Origin: Mesostigma viride
Lineage: Eukaryota > Streptophyta > Mesostigmatophyceae > Mesostigmatales > Mesostigmataceae
Length of the DNA stretch: 64,000 nt
Assembly: GCA_009746045.1 (NCBI GenBank)
Contig: RPFO01001628.1
Location: forward strand, 45,351-109,350
Direction: 5' to 3'
Positions 29,892 to 39,125 of the stretch are shown here, one piece after another (position 1 is the stretch's first letter; each line of letters opens with the position of its first letter). Both the position numbers and the translations under genes were made by a program. The notes under the pieces were generated by a model that saw only the letters and a list, made by a program, of their open reading frames with translations, did no database searches and was not told the origin of the DNA.

Positions 29892-31617
29892 TTAACTCGT
29901 CGTCTGTCCCAACTCAGTCCTCACAGGAGGACTGAGTTGACAATTTTCAACCGCGTGTAGCGACTAGGTGGGGGGTCCATCCCAAATGTTTTGATGTGGA
30001 TCTGGGGTGTACTAGATATCATTTTGTTGGCAAAAATACTGCATATGTGAAAACTTGACCCAAACACCTGAAAATTACACGGACGTTGGGCGCCCCTCGC
30101 GAATTTGCATTTTTCGGGATAAGAACGAGTGGGAAAAATTCAATCAAATCCTGGTGCATGAAGAAAAAATATAGGCATGTAAACAACATAGTTCTTGAAG
30201 CGTGGCAAAAAACTGGGCTCCATTTGGCCACTGCAACTGCCTGAAACAATTAAAAAACTCTCAGTCCTCAGGAGAGGAATGGGGCTTTTGCTAACTTTGC
30301 TAGCATGTAAGTGCGGTCATACTACATCACCGTGGCCACCAACCATCCCAATCAACTCATTTCCCTTCAAGCATTACAGGACAACACACTTGCATCATCA
30401 TACTTCAGGTATATCATACCTTATCATGTAGTGAGAGCCTATGCATGCATGTAGGGAATGGGCTTGGATACCTACCAACAAAGGGTTATGTTATAAGTGT
30501 CAACCACCAATATAATGGGTAGGTTAAGCATATTTCCATTGTTTCAAACAACAATAGATATGGCTATAACTGTTTTGCCTTGCCATGATGTGGCCAACAT
30601 AGTTGCTGGCACATGATGGCAGTGGTTTGTCACCAAGACTTTTCACTCACCCGTAAAAGCTTGAATGCACCCTTGACGCAGCCCGTGGCCACACAATCAT
30701 GCAGTATGAACGTAGCAAAAGAATAACTAACATCTATGAAGGTGTTTAAACCTGCACAGCTCCTAAAACCCTGCACAACTACACTGGGTTAAGGCAAATG
30801 CCTGCTAACATCATCTGAAAAGGGGGTTTTAGAGAGGGGCAGGCAACGGTCAAGAAAGAGCATCAAGACTTGAACCTGACAACGCCTCGCAAGCTTAAAC
30901 TCATGTACGAACATCAAGGAACGAAGAGGCAACGATTATCCGGCTTTACCTGGCACGGCTGGCGTTACCTTGGCCCAGGCGGTGCCCGCAAAAGTGGCAC
31001 TTTGCGGCACATAGACCATGACGTGACAGAATGGTCGAGATCATCAAATCTATACTGTCACTCAATATATTCTAATACAAATCATGTTAACATGTAGAAA
31101 GAAACCTATCAGCCATTGAAATTGCGCCGGAAAGCAAGCGCAGTAATCAATTCCGTCGACCTGCCTTATCGCAGTTTTTTCCAGCAAGAACAGTGCCGAC
31201 ACCGGGTAAATCGCATCCCCGCGAGCTAAAAATTGATTTATATCATCTTTAGGGCATGTTAAATCTATTTACTGAGTTTGGACGGCTAACTCGTCCGCAA
31301 ACGTAAACTGCATGCATGGGCGCGAGCCGCCATGGCTAGGTCGTGCATTTCCGGAACTCGCGTTTCACGTGGAAAAGTACCCTTACCACCTGTACTTTGA
31401 CCGTACAGTTAGCCGCGCATACCAAATCCAAAAAAATCCCAAAAATATGTCCAAGAAAGATCTTTTCACGTAGTATTTGAATAAATTTTGAGAGAATTTT
31501 TTTGTCAAACATTCTGACCGGGGCGAATTTTCTACGAAACCCAAAAACTCGGTCCTCTAGAGAGGACTGAGTTCAACTCAGTCCTCCGTAGAGGACCAGG
31601 GACAGACGACGAGTTAA
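29892..31617. mobile_element. TTAA-flanked DNA element T1 in element B gag
   Basis: Bounded by TTAA on both sides (29892-29895, 31614-31617), with terminal inverted repeats TTAACTCGTCGTCTGTCC and its complement. Subterminal hairpins built on ACTCAGTCCTC/GAGGACTGAGT lie at each end, one at the left and a double one at the right. About 1.7 kb, no ORF with a recognisable transposase, so probably non-autonomous. TTAA targets with seamless frame restoration fit piggyBac-type (or Kolobok-type) transposition. A second full copy, inverted, is T2. Confidence 0.9.
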
Positions 31618-32152
31618 AGCCATGAGCTCTGCCCTCCTCAACCATTTTACAATAGTTGAGAAAATTCTGGATGAGGTCTCCTTTGACCTCCCACCCTTGG
31701 TATTTATCCTGCCAATGGATCCCCACTTTCTTCCGTTGATCCTCTAGCAGCTCCCTCAGCTCTGCCACGTAGACTGCCCAGGCCTTGTTGGCCTTCTTGC
31801 ACTCTCTAGTGAGGTCTTTAATCTGATCTGTGCACTTGCCAAAAGTCTGGCTGCCTATCCAGATCTGATAATAGTTTGTACCACCGTACAAGCTTGGAAA
31901 CCCCTCTAGTCCTTCCACAAACTCCTCTGCCTGTTTTGGCTTTGAGTCTGAAGTGACAGGTTGCAGCTGATTAACAATAAGGAGACCCTGTGTGGTGAGA
32001 TCATATCCAGAGACAGCATGTGTATTATTATTAATAGGCACATTGGTAATCTCGCCGGTAACCCCCACGTCATCTACGTGAGCGGTCCCGCTACCAGCAC
32101 CCCCATTATTATTCCCACTGGCTAGGCCCTTGCTACGGCGTCCCTCAGCCAT
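31618..32152 (-). CDS. Element B Gag, 5' part
   Basis: ATG at 32152 (MAEGRRSKG). 178 codons run to the T1 border; the remaining residues down to 31532 are T1 sequence. Contains a conserved-looking stretch LEGFPSLYGGTNYYQIWIG and a long amphipathic helix with Lys/Glu/Leu repeats, as expected for a capsid protein. No named domain assigned. Confidence 0.75.
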
Positions 32153-32274
32153 GGTAAACTACACTAGCTGTGTATGGCCCTGAGCTAAGCAGCTGGAAAA
32201 CAAAAGACAGGTAGATATGTACAATCTGTCAAAAAGCCGCCTGCCCCGGTGCCGACCGCGCCACCATGCCGAAT

Positions 32275-33060
32275 TCAGTCGAGACCACGAAAATCGCAGT
32301 AGTCGTAGTCGTAAATTGGATCGTTGGCGACAGGCGCAGGCGCCTCCTGGCCTTGCCCAACCTCAATCGTCACCGGAGTTTCGATGACGATGGGGTCCAA
32401 CCGACGTCCCGTCACCGGATCAATGCGGCGACGACGGCGGCGGGTGACGATGCGGAGCGGGTTGGTAAGAATCGTTAGAAAATCCCACCCGTCCGGCGCC
32501 CACTCTCGCAATGCAGACAAGAACGCGACAAGATTGAGCAGCAATTGCCGCTCACGCGTCCGGAAGCCTCGCGACAGCAACTGCAGAATCGCAAGGTCTT
32601 GAAACAGGTTGGTCGTAATCGTCGGAATGACGCCCGAACGAACCGACAGCCAGTTAGCGAGATTGCGCTGGTAACCTGTAAGCGATGAAATCGCGTTGTC
32701 GATCTCCTCAGAGACCTCGGCAACCGCGCTGGGCGCTTGCAACCCCGCCCGGGTATGGACCTCGAAGTCCGCGAGCAAAGCTCGAATGGAATCAAGGTAA
32801 TCGCGAAACCCCGAAACAATCGAAGGTTGCGGAGGCGGGGGCGGCAGTCGTAGGTTTTGCAGCAGTGCCTGCTGCTGAGCGCGTAGCTCCGCACTGGACG
32901 CTACCGCCTGGTCAACAACACGCTGCCACGCCGGATTAAGAACCGGACGATCTTCACGAACAGGAGTCGTCGAAGGACCAGCCGGAGATTCGGCGATGTC
33001 CGCTGGACTGCCCAAAATTTCAGAATCCCTCGGAATGCGGAACTCCATCGAGTCCGGCAT
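32275..33060 (-). CDS. Element B additional ORF between 5' LTR and gag
   Basis: 261 residues from the ATG at 33060 (MPDSMEF), 27 bp inside the 5' LTR border. A longer reading from 33159 starts in the LTR and is less likely. Features: Pro/Ala-rich N-terminus, PPPPPQPS, a helical middle (IRALLADFEVHTRAG, SSLTGYQRNLANWL, LFQDLAILQLLSRGF), a basic RRRRRR patch, and an acidic Tyr-rich end DPIYDYDYCDF. E1 lacks an equivalent. I do not recognise a family. Role unknown; it could be a second structural protein. Confidence 0.6.
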   Translation of the reverse strand: MPDSMEFRIPRDSEILGSPADIAESPAGPSTTPVREDRPVLNPAWQRVVDQAVASSAELRAQQQALLQNLRLPPPPPQPSIVSGFRDYLDSIRALLADFEVHTRAGLQAPSAVAEVSEEIDNAISSLTGYQRNLANWLSVRSGVIPTITTNLFQDLAILQLLSRGFRTRERQLLLNLVAFLSALREWAPDGWDFLTILTNPLRIVTRRRRRRIDPVTGRRLDPIVIETPVTIEVGQGQEAPAPVANDPIYDYDYCDFRGLD

Positions 33061-33076
33061 TTTTCTTGGTACGAAG

Positions 33077-33087
33077 ATTGTAATACG
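33077..33087 (-). promoter_or_regulatory. Element B putative self-complementary primer site
   Basis: Minus strand CGTATTACAAT starts at the first base after the 5' LTR. The complementary sequence in the sense RNA lies at 19238-19248, upstream of the 3' LTR. No TGG. Same arrangement as E1 133-144 / 6141-6152 with different sequence. Confidence 0.45.
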
Positions 33088-33703
33088 AGTTGAATGAGAG
33101 TTTACCACCGAGGGAATCCATGGCTCTTGCAGGAAAGTTGCCTTTATTATAATGAGCAAACACAGACGTAAGTCACGTCAAGTCCGAGACTGCACGTAGC
33201 ACAGACGACAGGGTCGTTATGCCAAGAGAGCGTGCACGCAAGAGCTAGCGCCCCAGTGTGACCAAGTCACTCATATAGCTTGCTAGGGACGCGTCCAAGT
33301 ATTCAGCTGCACTGTCACAGCTGAACTGTCAATCAATTGATTACACAGACTCTGGCACGCCTTTGGCGCGCAGATCTATCAATTGTCCATACGGCTAGTC
33401 CTGTGGACCTATCCGTACACTACTCAGCATCAATTGTCTCATAGGTCCTGGCGCGCTACAGTGCGCCTACCTATCAATTGACCATCAAGTCCTGTACAAG
33501 TCCTGTCAACGTCCTGCGGACTATCAAAGTGACACTTGTACATCCTGTGTCCGTACGCGCCCACAGTGGCGCGCCGGGTACTGTCGGCACAGCCTAGGAA
33601 ACGTCATAACTTTTACGTTCCTTAACCAAATGAGGCGTTCAAGGTGCCGTTGGAAAGAGCGTAACAATCTCTATCCATCTAACGTAAATCCTTTACGTTA
33701 ACT
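33088..33703 (-). repeat. Element B 5' LTR
   Basis: 616 bp, AGTT...AACT ends, followed on the plus strand by TCATC (33704-33708) and then gene X. Contains the 14 bp missing from the 3' LTR. Confidence 0.9.
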
Positions 33704-34491
33704 TCATCAAGGAGGTGGTTGCGAAGGAGGATGGCGGCCAACCTTCTATTGAGCTCTTTGTATACCGCGCTAAGCATTTGCATGACACGTGGTACCCGTG
33801 GAACCCAGACATTGCGCAATGGCCCCATCCGCCAACCACTGCGGCGCACACGGTGATCATCACCGTGTCAGACCTCGTCTTGACACAAGTGGTGGGCAAG
33901 CGAGGTCAGCCGCCCCATGGAGTCTCCTTGGGTGCGAACAAAAAGCTCACCAAGGAGTGCCTAAAGGCGCTGAAGGAGGTGCCCTATGACGCGGAACACC
34001 CGGTCGTGAAGTGGCAAGATGCTGAATGCTCGAAGGGCATCGTCGGCATGGCGAAGGCATGCTGGGAAGGCATAACGCTGCAGGTCAAGAGTGGCAGCCG
34101 CAACCTCGTAGGGCAAGTCGTGTGTCATTGGGCGTCGGAGCGTGTGACATCCACGGACGGTCGCACCGAAAGCCGGGACGGCAGGTACCATGGTCGTGTC
34201 GCTGTTGTCGACACGCAAAACGACATGGTAGCCATGTACTGGGGTGCCCGTTGGGAGGAGGACGCGGTTTCTTGCGTGCCTCTCCACGAGCTGGAGGCAC
34301 AGATCTGCGGATACCCCGGTGTGGTCGTCCCTGCGTTGCAAGCGCCGGATATCACCCTGGCCGAGGCTCGATTGCGCGAGATGGTTCCACCCAGCGACGT
34401 TGTGGCGGAGAACAACAACGCAGGCGCCTCCCGGCGTCGGAAGCGAGCGCTCATCCTTGCCGATGACGATGACGACGACGACGACTGCTGA
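33704..34491 (+). pseudogene. Gene X, 3' part with acidic C-terminus
   Basis: Open frame running to the stop at 34489-34491 with no internal stop. Segments: IELFVYRAKHLHDTWYPW, PPHGVSLGANKKLTKECLKAL, VVCHWASERVTS, MVAMYWGARWEEDAVSC, a basic RRRKRA patch and eight consecutive Asp before Cys-stop. It continues the protein started at 8259. The basic patch followed by an acidic tail hints at a nuclear protein. Function not recognised; a domesticated or decayed transposon protein is possible. Confidence 0.5.
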
Positions 34492-34499
34492 AGCGCAAG

Positions 34500-34920
34500 C
34501 AGCGTTGTTGTCATTGAGCTGCTCATGTGCTGCTGCTGCTGCTGTGCTGCCATGCTACTGCTGCTGCATTGCTGCCGTGCTGCTGTTGTGCTGTTGTGCT
34601 GATGTGTTGCTGCATTGCTGCCGTGCCGCTGATGTATTGCTGTCGTGCTGCTGCCGTGCTGCTGTGTTGATGCACTGCTGCATTGCTGCCGTGCTGCTGA
34701 GCTAGTACTGCCTATTCGTGAATTTCCTATCAATGGACTATAGTCCACTGATAGGAAATTCAGGAATCGGCATACTGGTTGCTGCTGTGCTGACTTGTGC
34801 TCCTGCTATGCGGCTGTGTTGATGTGCTACAGTTGTGCTGCTGCTGTGCTACGGTCATGCTGCTGCTGTGTTGCTGGGCTGATGTGTTGTTGCATTGATG
34901 TAGTGGCTATTGTTCCGCTA
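34500..34920. repeat. CTG-rich imperfect trinucleotide repeat
   Basis: GCTGCTGTGCTG-type repeats on both sides of a 44-bp inverted repeat. Long Cys/Leu-rich plus-strand ORFs and Ser/Gln/His-rich minus-strand ORFs here are products of the repeat. Confidence 0.9.
34719..34762. repeat. Near-perfect 44-bp palindrome within the CTG repeat
   Basis: 22-bp arms (TGAATTTCCTATCA...) with one mismatch and no loop, centre between 34740 and 34741. It would form a strong hairpin; it interrupts the CTG tract cleanly. Confidence 0.85.
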
Positions 34921-35285
34921 CTACAATTTGCTACCGATGCCGCTGCTGGTGCTTTTTTGCATGTCAGTGCCCGCTATGTTCACACCACTGTTGCCGCGGT
35001 TGGTATCGCGTGATTTCCACCGGTTGTGCGTTGACATGTGTTACTCATGCATTTCCCCCTATATTTGGTAGCACGCGCGGTTTCGCGTTAGTTAGGTGCA
35101 GACAGCTGCATGTAGACAAACATCTTGTTTAAGTCCGTCAATTAACTGTTCTTGACGCATCATGGTCCAAGTCGACCGACCTGTAGGGACCAGTAGAGCA
35201 ATTGTCTAGGAGAAAGAGCGTGATCGCTGCAGAAGCCGCGTGGCAGCCGTGGCTGTACCTGTAGTACGACCTGCATATATATACG
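34921..35285. other. Unassigned DNA
   Basis: No supported gene. A short ATATATATAC stretch precedes the 5' border of LINE copy R1. Confidence 0.5.
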
Positions 35286-36460
35286 GCAGCGCCTGACCTC
35301 CTGGACCCCAGCAGCCCTTTGCCCTTCGTCACCGCCATCCAGGAGGCCTATGCTGAGATCCAGCAGGCCTGTTCTCCCGTCCGTGCCGCTCAGGCGGTAC
35401 AGCGCCACCTCCCTCGCGGCACTCCCTCGGTCGCCTCCGTTCAATCTCCCGCCGCATTCCCTGCTCGCGTCATCGATAAACACCAGAAAACCTACGCGGG
35501 TATTCTGCACACGGCTGATTGGATTGCTCTTTTCGCGGACCTCAACGCCCAGGGACGTGCGTGGCTGTTCTCGCTTTCCTTGCGGAGTGTGGGCTCGGCG
35601 TACCTTCGTGCTCTTCCCATGGCCCCCCATTCGCCTTGGCTCCCAGCCACTACTCGGTGGCGCTCCGGCACCAGCTATTTGCCCCGCAGCCTCTTGTTCC
35701 GGCCGGGCGGCCTTGTGGTAGCTGTGGGCAGCCGCTGGATCCCACGGGGACTCACTACCTTGCCTGCATGGGGGGCCAACAGAATCAGAATTGGTATTTG
35801 TATTTGCACACTGTCCTCCTGACGGTGGTGCTCGCCATGATTCGGTCGGTTTTCCCCCACGCGAACATCCGGTCCGAGGATGCGGATGGCGCTGCCTTCT
35901 ATTCCCCAACCACCGGCCTGACATCGTGGTGCTGGACTTTGAGGGGGGTGGCCGGCATCTGCTTATCGACGTTTCGGTGGCGCGGCCCTTGGCTCTTAGC
36001 CACGTGGCTGGGGCCTCCCTCACGGCAGGTTACACGGCGGACCGGGCGGAGCGGGCCAAGCTCCTGGCCTACGGCGACGTCGGGCACCATCGTGTGGTGC
36101 CCTTTGTCCTGGAGGAGTTTGGGGCCATGGGGCCCCTGACCTCCGCCTTCTTCAAGGAGTGTTGCCGGCTCCGGGAGGACCGGCTGGACCTGGAGGGCCA
36201 GCGGGCCTCATGGTCGGCGCGGACCTGGACGTCATATTGGCGTCAGCGCTTGTCGGTGGCGCTGACTCGGGCCATGGCTGACATCATGCTCCGCCGTACG
36301 CGGGCTGATTTTGCGGTGCAGCAGGGCTATTAGGTTCCTCCCGTTAGAAGTTTCCATTGGTCTTATCGTAGTATAGAGATTTGACATGGCTCTGTATAGA
36401 GGTTTATAGCTGGGCGTTTGCTTTGGTTTGAGTGATTTCACTCTGCTGTAAGTAATTATA
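35286..36460 (+). mobile_element. RLE-type LINE copy R1, 5'-truncated
   Basis: Contains only the C-terminal part of the ORF plus 3' UTR, with frameshifts (frames 35319, 35519 and 35791 must be joined). Nearly identical to R3 but in the opposite orientation. The 3' end has the hairpin GAGTGATTTCACTC followed by GTAAGTAATTATA. No clear duplication found. Confidence 0.75.
35319..36333 (+). pseudogene. R1 C-terminal RT/endonuclease remnant
   Basis: Reads LPFVTAIQEAYAEIQQAC..., then the CGSCG...H zinc region and RPDIVVLDFEGGGRHLLIDVSV (restriction-like endonuclease core), ending at 36333. At least two frameshifts relative to the intact R2 ORF. Not functional. Confidence 0.75.
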
Positions 36461-36479
36461 TTACGAACCGGCCTTTGCG

Positions 36480-38906
36480 GTGCCCGCCCCGGCCACCCCC
36501 CCGCCCCCGCCTATTGTCCTGGACCTGGACATCTTCACGGCTGTGCTGAAGGATCTGCCGAACGCCTCCTCCACCGGCCCCTCAGGCTGGCGCTACGAGC
36601 ACCTCTCCGTGATGGCGGGCCATGGCGGGGCGACCGCACTCTTTGAGGCTGCCGCCGACTTGGCCGCGGGGTCCCTGGCCCCCGCGGCGCGCCCTTGGCT
36701 GGCTGGGGCACGCCTCATTGCCCTCCTGAAAGACGACCTCCCCCCGCCTGCTGGCCGCGTTCGTCCCATTGCTTGCGGCGAAGTCCTACGCAAGCTGGTG
36801 AGTAAGGTCATTTGTCGCCAAAAGGCCCCCGAGTTTCGCGCCTACTTCTGCCCCAACCGGAGTGATACTGAGGAGTCCGTCGCGGCCCAGCTTGGCGTCG
36901 CCACCAAAGGGGGCAGCGACATCATCGTGCACACAGTTCAGGCCTACCTCGAGACGCATCCGACCCATGTGGCGCTGAAGGTGGATTGCCACAATGCGTT
37001 CAATGCTGTCACCAAGGCTAGCATCTTTGAGGCCGTCGGCGAGGCGTTCCCTGACCTTCTTGCGTGGACAGCAGCCTGCTACGGCGAACCCACTCAACTC
37101 TCCTTCCTCATGGAGGATGGGACGTTCGCCGACATCGCTTCCCGCACGGGAACCCAGCAAGGTGACCCCCTCGGCCCCTTTTACCTGTCTGCCCCGCTGC
37201 ACAAGGCTCTCCAAGGTGTCCACGCTGCGCACCCGGATGTCGTGCTCCTCGCCTACATGGACGATATCCATGCCCTTGGCCCGGCCGACGCTGTGGTTGC
37301 CGCCCTGGCTGCCCTTGAAGTGGCCATGGCGGCCATCAACCTTCGGCTCACCCTCCCCAAGTGTGCAGTCTTTTCGCCCCAGGGGGACTGCTCTGGCTTC
37401 CCCGCGGCTATCCCGGGGGCATTGGCGCGGGCGCGTGGTTTCTCGTGCCTGGGCGTCCCTGTGGGTGACCCTGACTACGTCGAAGAGGAGCTCCGGGCCA
37501 CCGTGGAACAGCGCACCCATGTCCTTGAGACTTGGGCGCGCCTCAAGGACCCCCAGACCAAAGGGCTCCTCCTGTGGTTTTGCGCCCACCCGCGGGTGGT
37601 TCACTGGCTCCGTGGCGCTCCCCCCCACTTGGTGCGGCTTGCCGCGGAAGGCCATGACGAGCGCATTCAGGCCGCCTTGCAGGTGCTCCTCCCCGGCCCT
37701 AGCCTGCCAGCTCACTCCATGCGCTTGGCCACCCTCCCCTGCCGCATGGGCGGGTGTGGGCTCACCCGCGCCGCCCGCCTCGCCCCCGCCGCCTTCCTTG
37801 GCTCTGTTGCTCAGGCCTGGGCGGAGATCCGCCGGTTGGTCCCCAGCGCCGTCAGCGCCATTCCCGACTTGGTCACCCCATCCCCCTTCCCCTTTGTGCA
37901 GGCTGTGCAGGATTCTTACCTCGGGATCCAGCAGGCTTGCGACCTCGTCCGCCCCGCTCAGGCCGTCCACCGTCGCCTGCCCCGGGGCACGCCCGGCGTG
38001 TCCACTGTCGTCAGTCCTAGTGTCTTCCCTGCCTGCGTTCATGAAAAACAACAAAAGACCTACGCGGGTATACTACACTGTGCCGACTGGATGGGTCTGC
38101 ATGCGAGCTTGAACGATCAGGGGAAGGCTTGGCTTCACTCCGTTTCCCTTGAGGGGAGCGTGGGGTCCGCATTCCTGCGCGCCCTCCCCATGAGCCCTTT
38201 GTTCACACTGGTTCCGGCCCTTTACGCCATCGCTCTCCGCCACCAGCTCTTTGCCCCGCAACCTCTCATCACGGCGGGTGCGTCCTGCGGCAGCTGCGGG
38301 CTTGCTCTGGATACTACTGGGACGCACTACATCGCGTGCATGGGTGGCCAGCAGAACCAGAACTGGTTCCTCTATCTCCATACCGCTCTCCTCCGGGTGG
38401 TGTGTGCCATGGTTCGGTCGGTCTTTCCCCACTCCACCATTAAGTGCGAGGACGCGGATGGGGCCGCCCTCTACTCACCCAACCACCGCCCCGACATTAC
38501 CGTGCTTGACTACGACGGGCAGGGTTGCCACCTGCTCATCGATGTCTCCGTGGCTCGGCCGCTTTCCGGTCGCCACATCCTCCGGGCGGCTGTGGATGCC
38601 GGCGCTGCTGCCGCTGTGGCTGAGCGCGACAAGTTTGCCTCCTACGGCAATGTGGGGCCCCACCGGGTCATCCCCTTTGTCCTTGAGGAGTTCGGGGCCA
38701 TGGGCCCCAAGACAGCGGAGTTTTTCCACGAGTGCTGCCAGCGCCGTGAAGACCGCCTCGACCTCGAGGGTCAGACCGCCCCGTGGTCGGCCCGCACGTG
38801 GTCCTCGTATTGGCGGCAGCGTCTGTCACTCGCCCTCACTCGCACCGTGGCTGATGTGTTATTCCGCCGCACCCGGGCCGACTTTGTCGCGACCCACGCG
38901 GTCTAG
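36480..38906 (+). CDS. R2: LINE reverse transcriptase with restriction-like endonuclease
   Basis: 808 open residues starting at a GTG at the border with R1; the true N-terminus is probably missing. RT: STGPSGWRYEHL (~20), ALKVDCHNAFNAV (palm motif A), TGTQQGDPLGP, catalytic YMDDIH at ~258, LPKCAVFS. C-terminal CCHC zinc region CGSCGLALDTTGTHYIAC (~603-620), then HRPDITVLDYDG (~669) and LLIDVSV (~685), matching the PD-D core of R2/R4/NeSL-type endonucleases. Such enzymes nick DNA and prime reverse transcription at the nick. No AP endonuclease or N-terminal zinc finger is seen. The intact frame suggests recent activity. Confidence 0.85.
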   Translation: MPAPATPPPPPIVLDLDIFTAVLKDLPNASSTGPSGWRYEHLSVMAGHGGATALFEAAADLAAGSLAPAARPWLAGARLIALLKDDLPPPAGRVRPIACGEVLRKLVSKVICRQKAPEFRAYFCPNRSDTEESVAAQLGVATKGGSDIIVHTVQAYLETHPTHVALKVDCHNAFNAVTKASIFEAVGEAFPDLLAWTAACYGEPTQLSFLMEDGTFADIASRTGTQQGDPLGPFYLSAPLHKALQGVHAAHPDVVLLAYMDDIHALGPADAVVAALAALEVAMAAINLRLTLPKCAVFSPQGDCSGFPAAIPGALARARGFSCLGVPVGDPDYVEEELRATVEQRTHVLETWARLKDPQTKGLLLWFCAHPRVVHWLRGAPPHLVRLAAEGHDERIQAALQVLLPGPSLPAHSMRLATLPCRMGGCGLTRAARLAPAAFLGSVAQAWAEIRRLVPSAVSAIPDLVTPSPFPFVQAVQDSYLGIQQACDLVRPAQAVHRRLPRGTPGVSTVVSPSVFPACVHEKQQKTYAGILHCADWMGLHASLNDQGKAWLHSVSLEGSVGSAFLRALPMSPLFTLVPALYAIALRHQLFAPQPLITAGASCGSCGLALDTTGTHYIACMGGQQNQNWFLYLHTALLRVVCAMVRSVFPHSTIKCEDADGAALYSPNHRPDITVLDYDGQGCHLLIDVSVARPLSGRHILRAAVDAGAAAAVAERDKFASYGNVGPHRVIPFVLEEFGAMGPKTAEFFHECCQRREDRLDLEGQTAPWSARTWSSYWRQRLSLALTRTVADVLFRRTRADFVATHAV

Positions 38907-39125
38907 ATTCCTTCCAGGCCTGCATGGTGGGCCGGCAGCGCTGTTGCTGCGTGTAGTTTTGTGATGTATAGTTAGTTGTACCTTGTGCCGCTGGCGTGAT
39001 CCTTGGATGTCTGTGTCAGATTACTATTATTATTTCTTCAGGGTTATTCTCCCAGTCATCGGTTTTTTCCTTATGTTGCATGCCTATCTCACCTCCGTAA
39101 TCTATCATTCTCAATGAATATATAT
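38907..39125 (+). other. R2 3' untranslated region
   Basis: Non-coding, ending in AT-rich DNA used as target by R3 (TGAATATATAT at 39115-39125 is the left duplication). Confidence 0.6.

Larger units (their letters stand above)
18193..33703 (-). mobile_element. Copia-like LTR element B (same lineage as E1), with nested inserts
   Basis: LTRs 18193-18794 and 33088-33703 in a minus-strand element. Termini are AGTT...AACT; TCATC is duplicated at 18188-18192 and 33704-33708, inside gene X. The LTRs match closely except for a 14-bp deletion between short GAG repeats in the 3' copy. Sense order is extra ORF (33060-32275), gag (split by T1), INT, PR-like (split from RT by element C), RT with HGDD, RNase H. 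With the nested inserts removed B is about 7.8 kb. A purine tract precedes the 3' LTR. There is no tRNA-type primer site; the first 11 nt after the LTR are complementary to 19238-19248. Confidence 0.9.

Noticed and set aside
33110-33703. Element B LTR start at GAGGGAATCC without target duplication
   Set aside because: This was my first border; allowing for a 14-bp deletion in the other LTR moves the start to AGTT at 33088/18193 and reveals the TCATC duplication.
34125-34748. Minus-strand Ser/Gln/His-rich ORF
   Set aside because: Half of it is the CTG repeat read backwards and the rest is antisense to the open gene X frame.
36786-38054. Minus-strand ORF of 422 codons opposite the R2 RT
   Set aside because: The plus strand has RT, zinc and endonuclease motifs; the minus frame is a GC-rich shadow without motifs.
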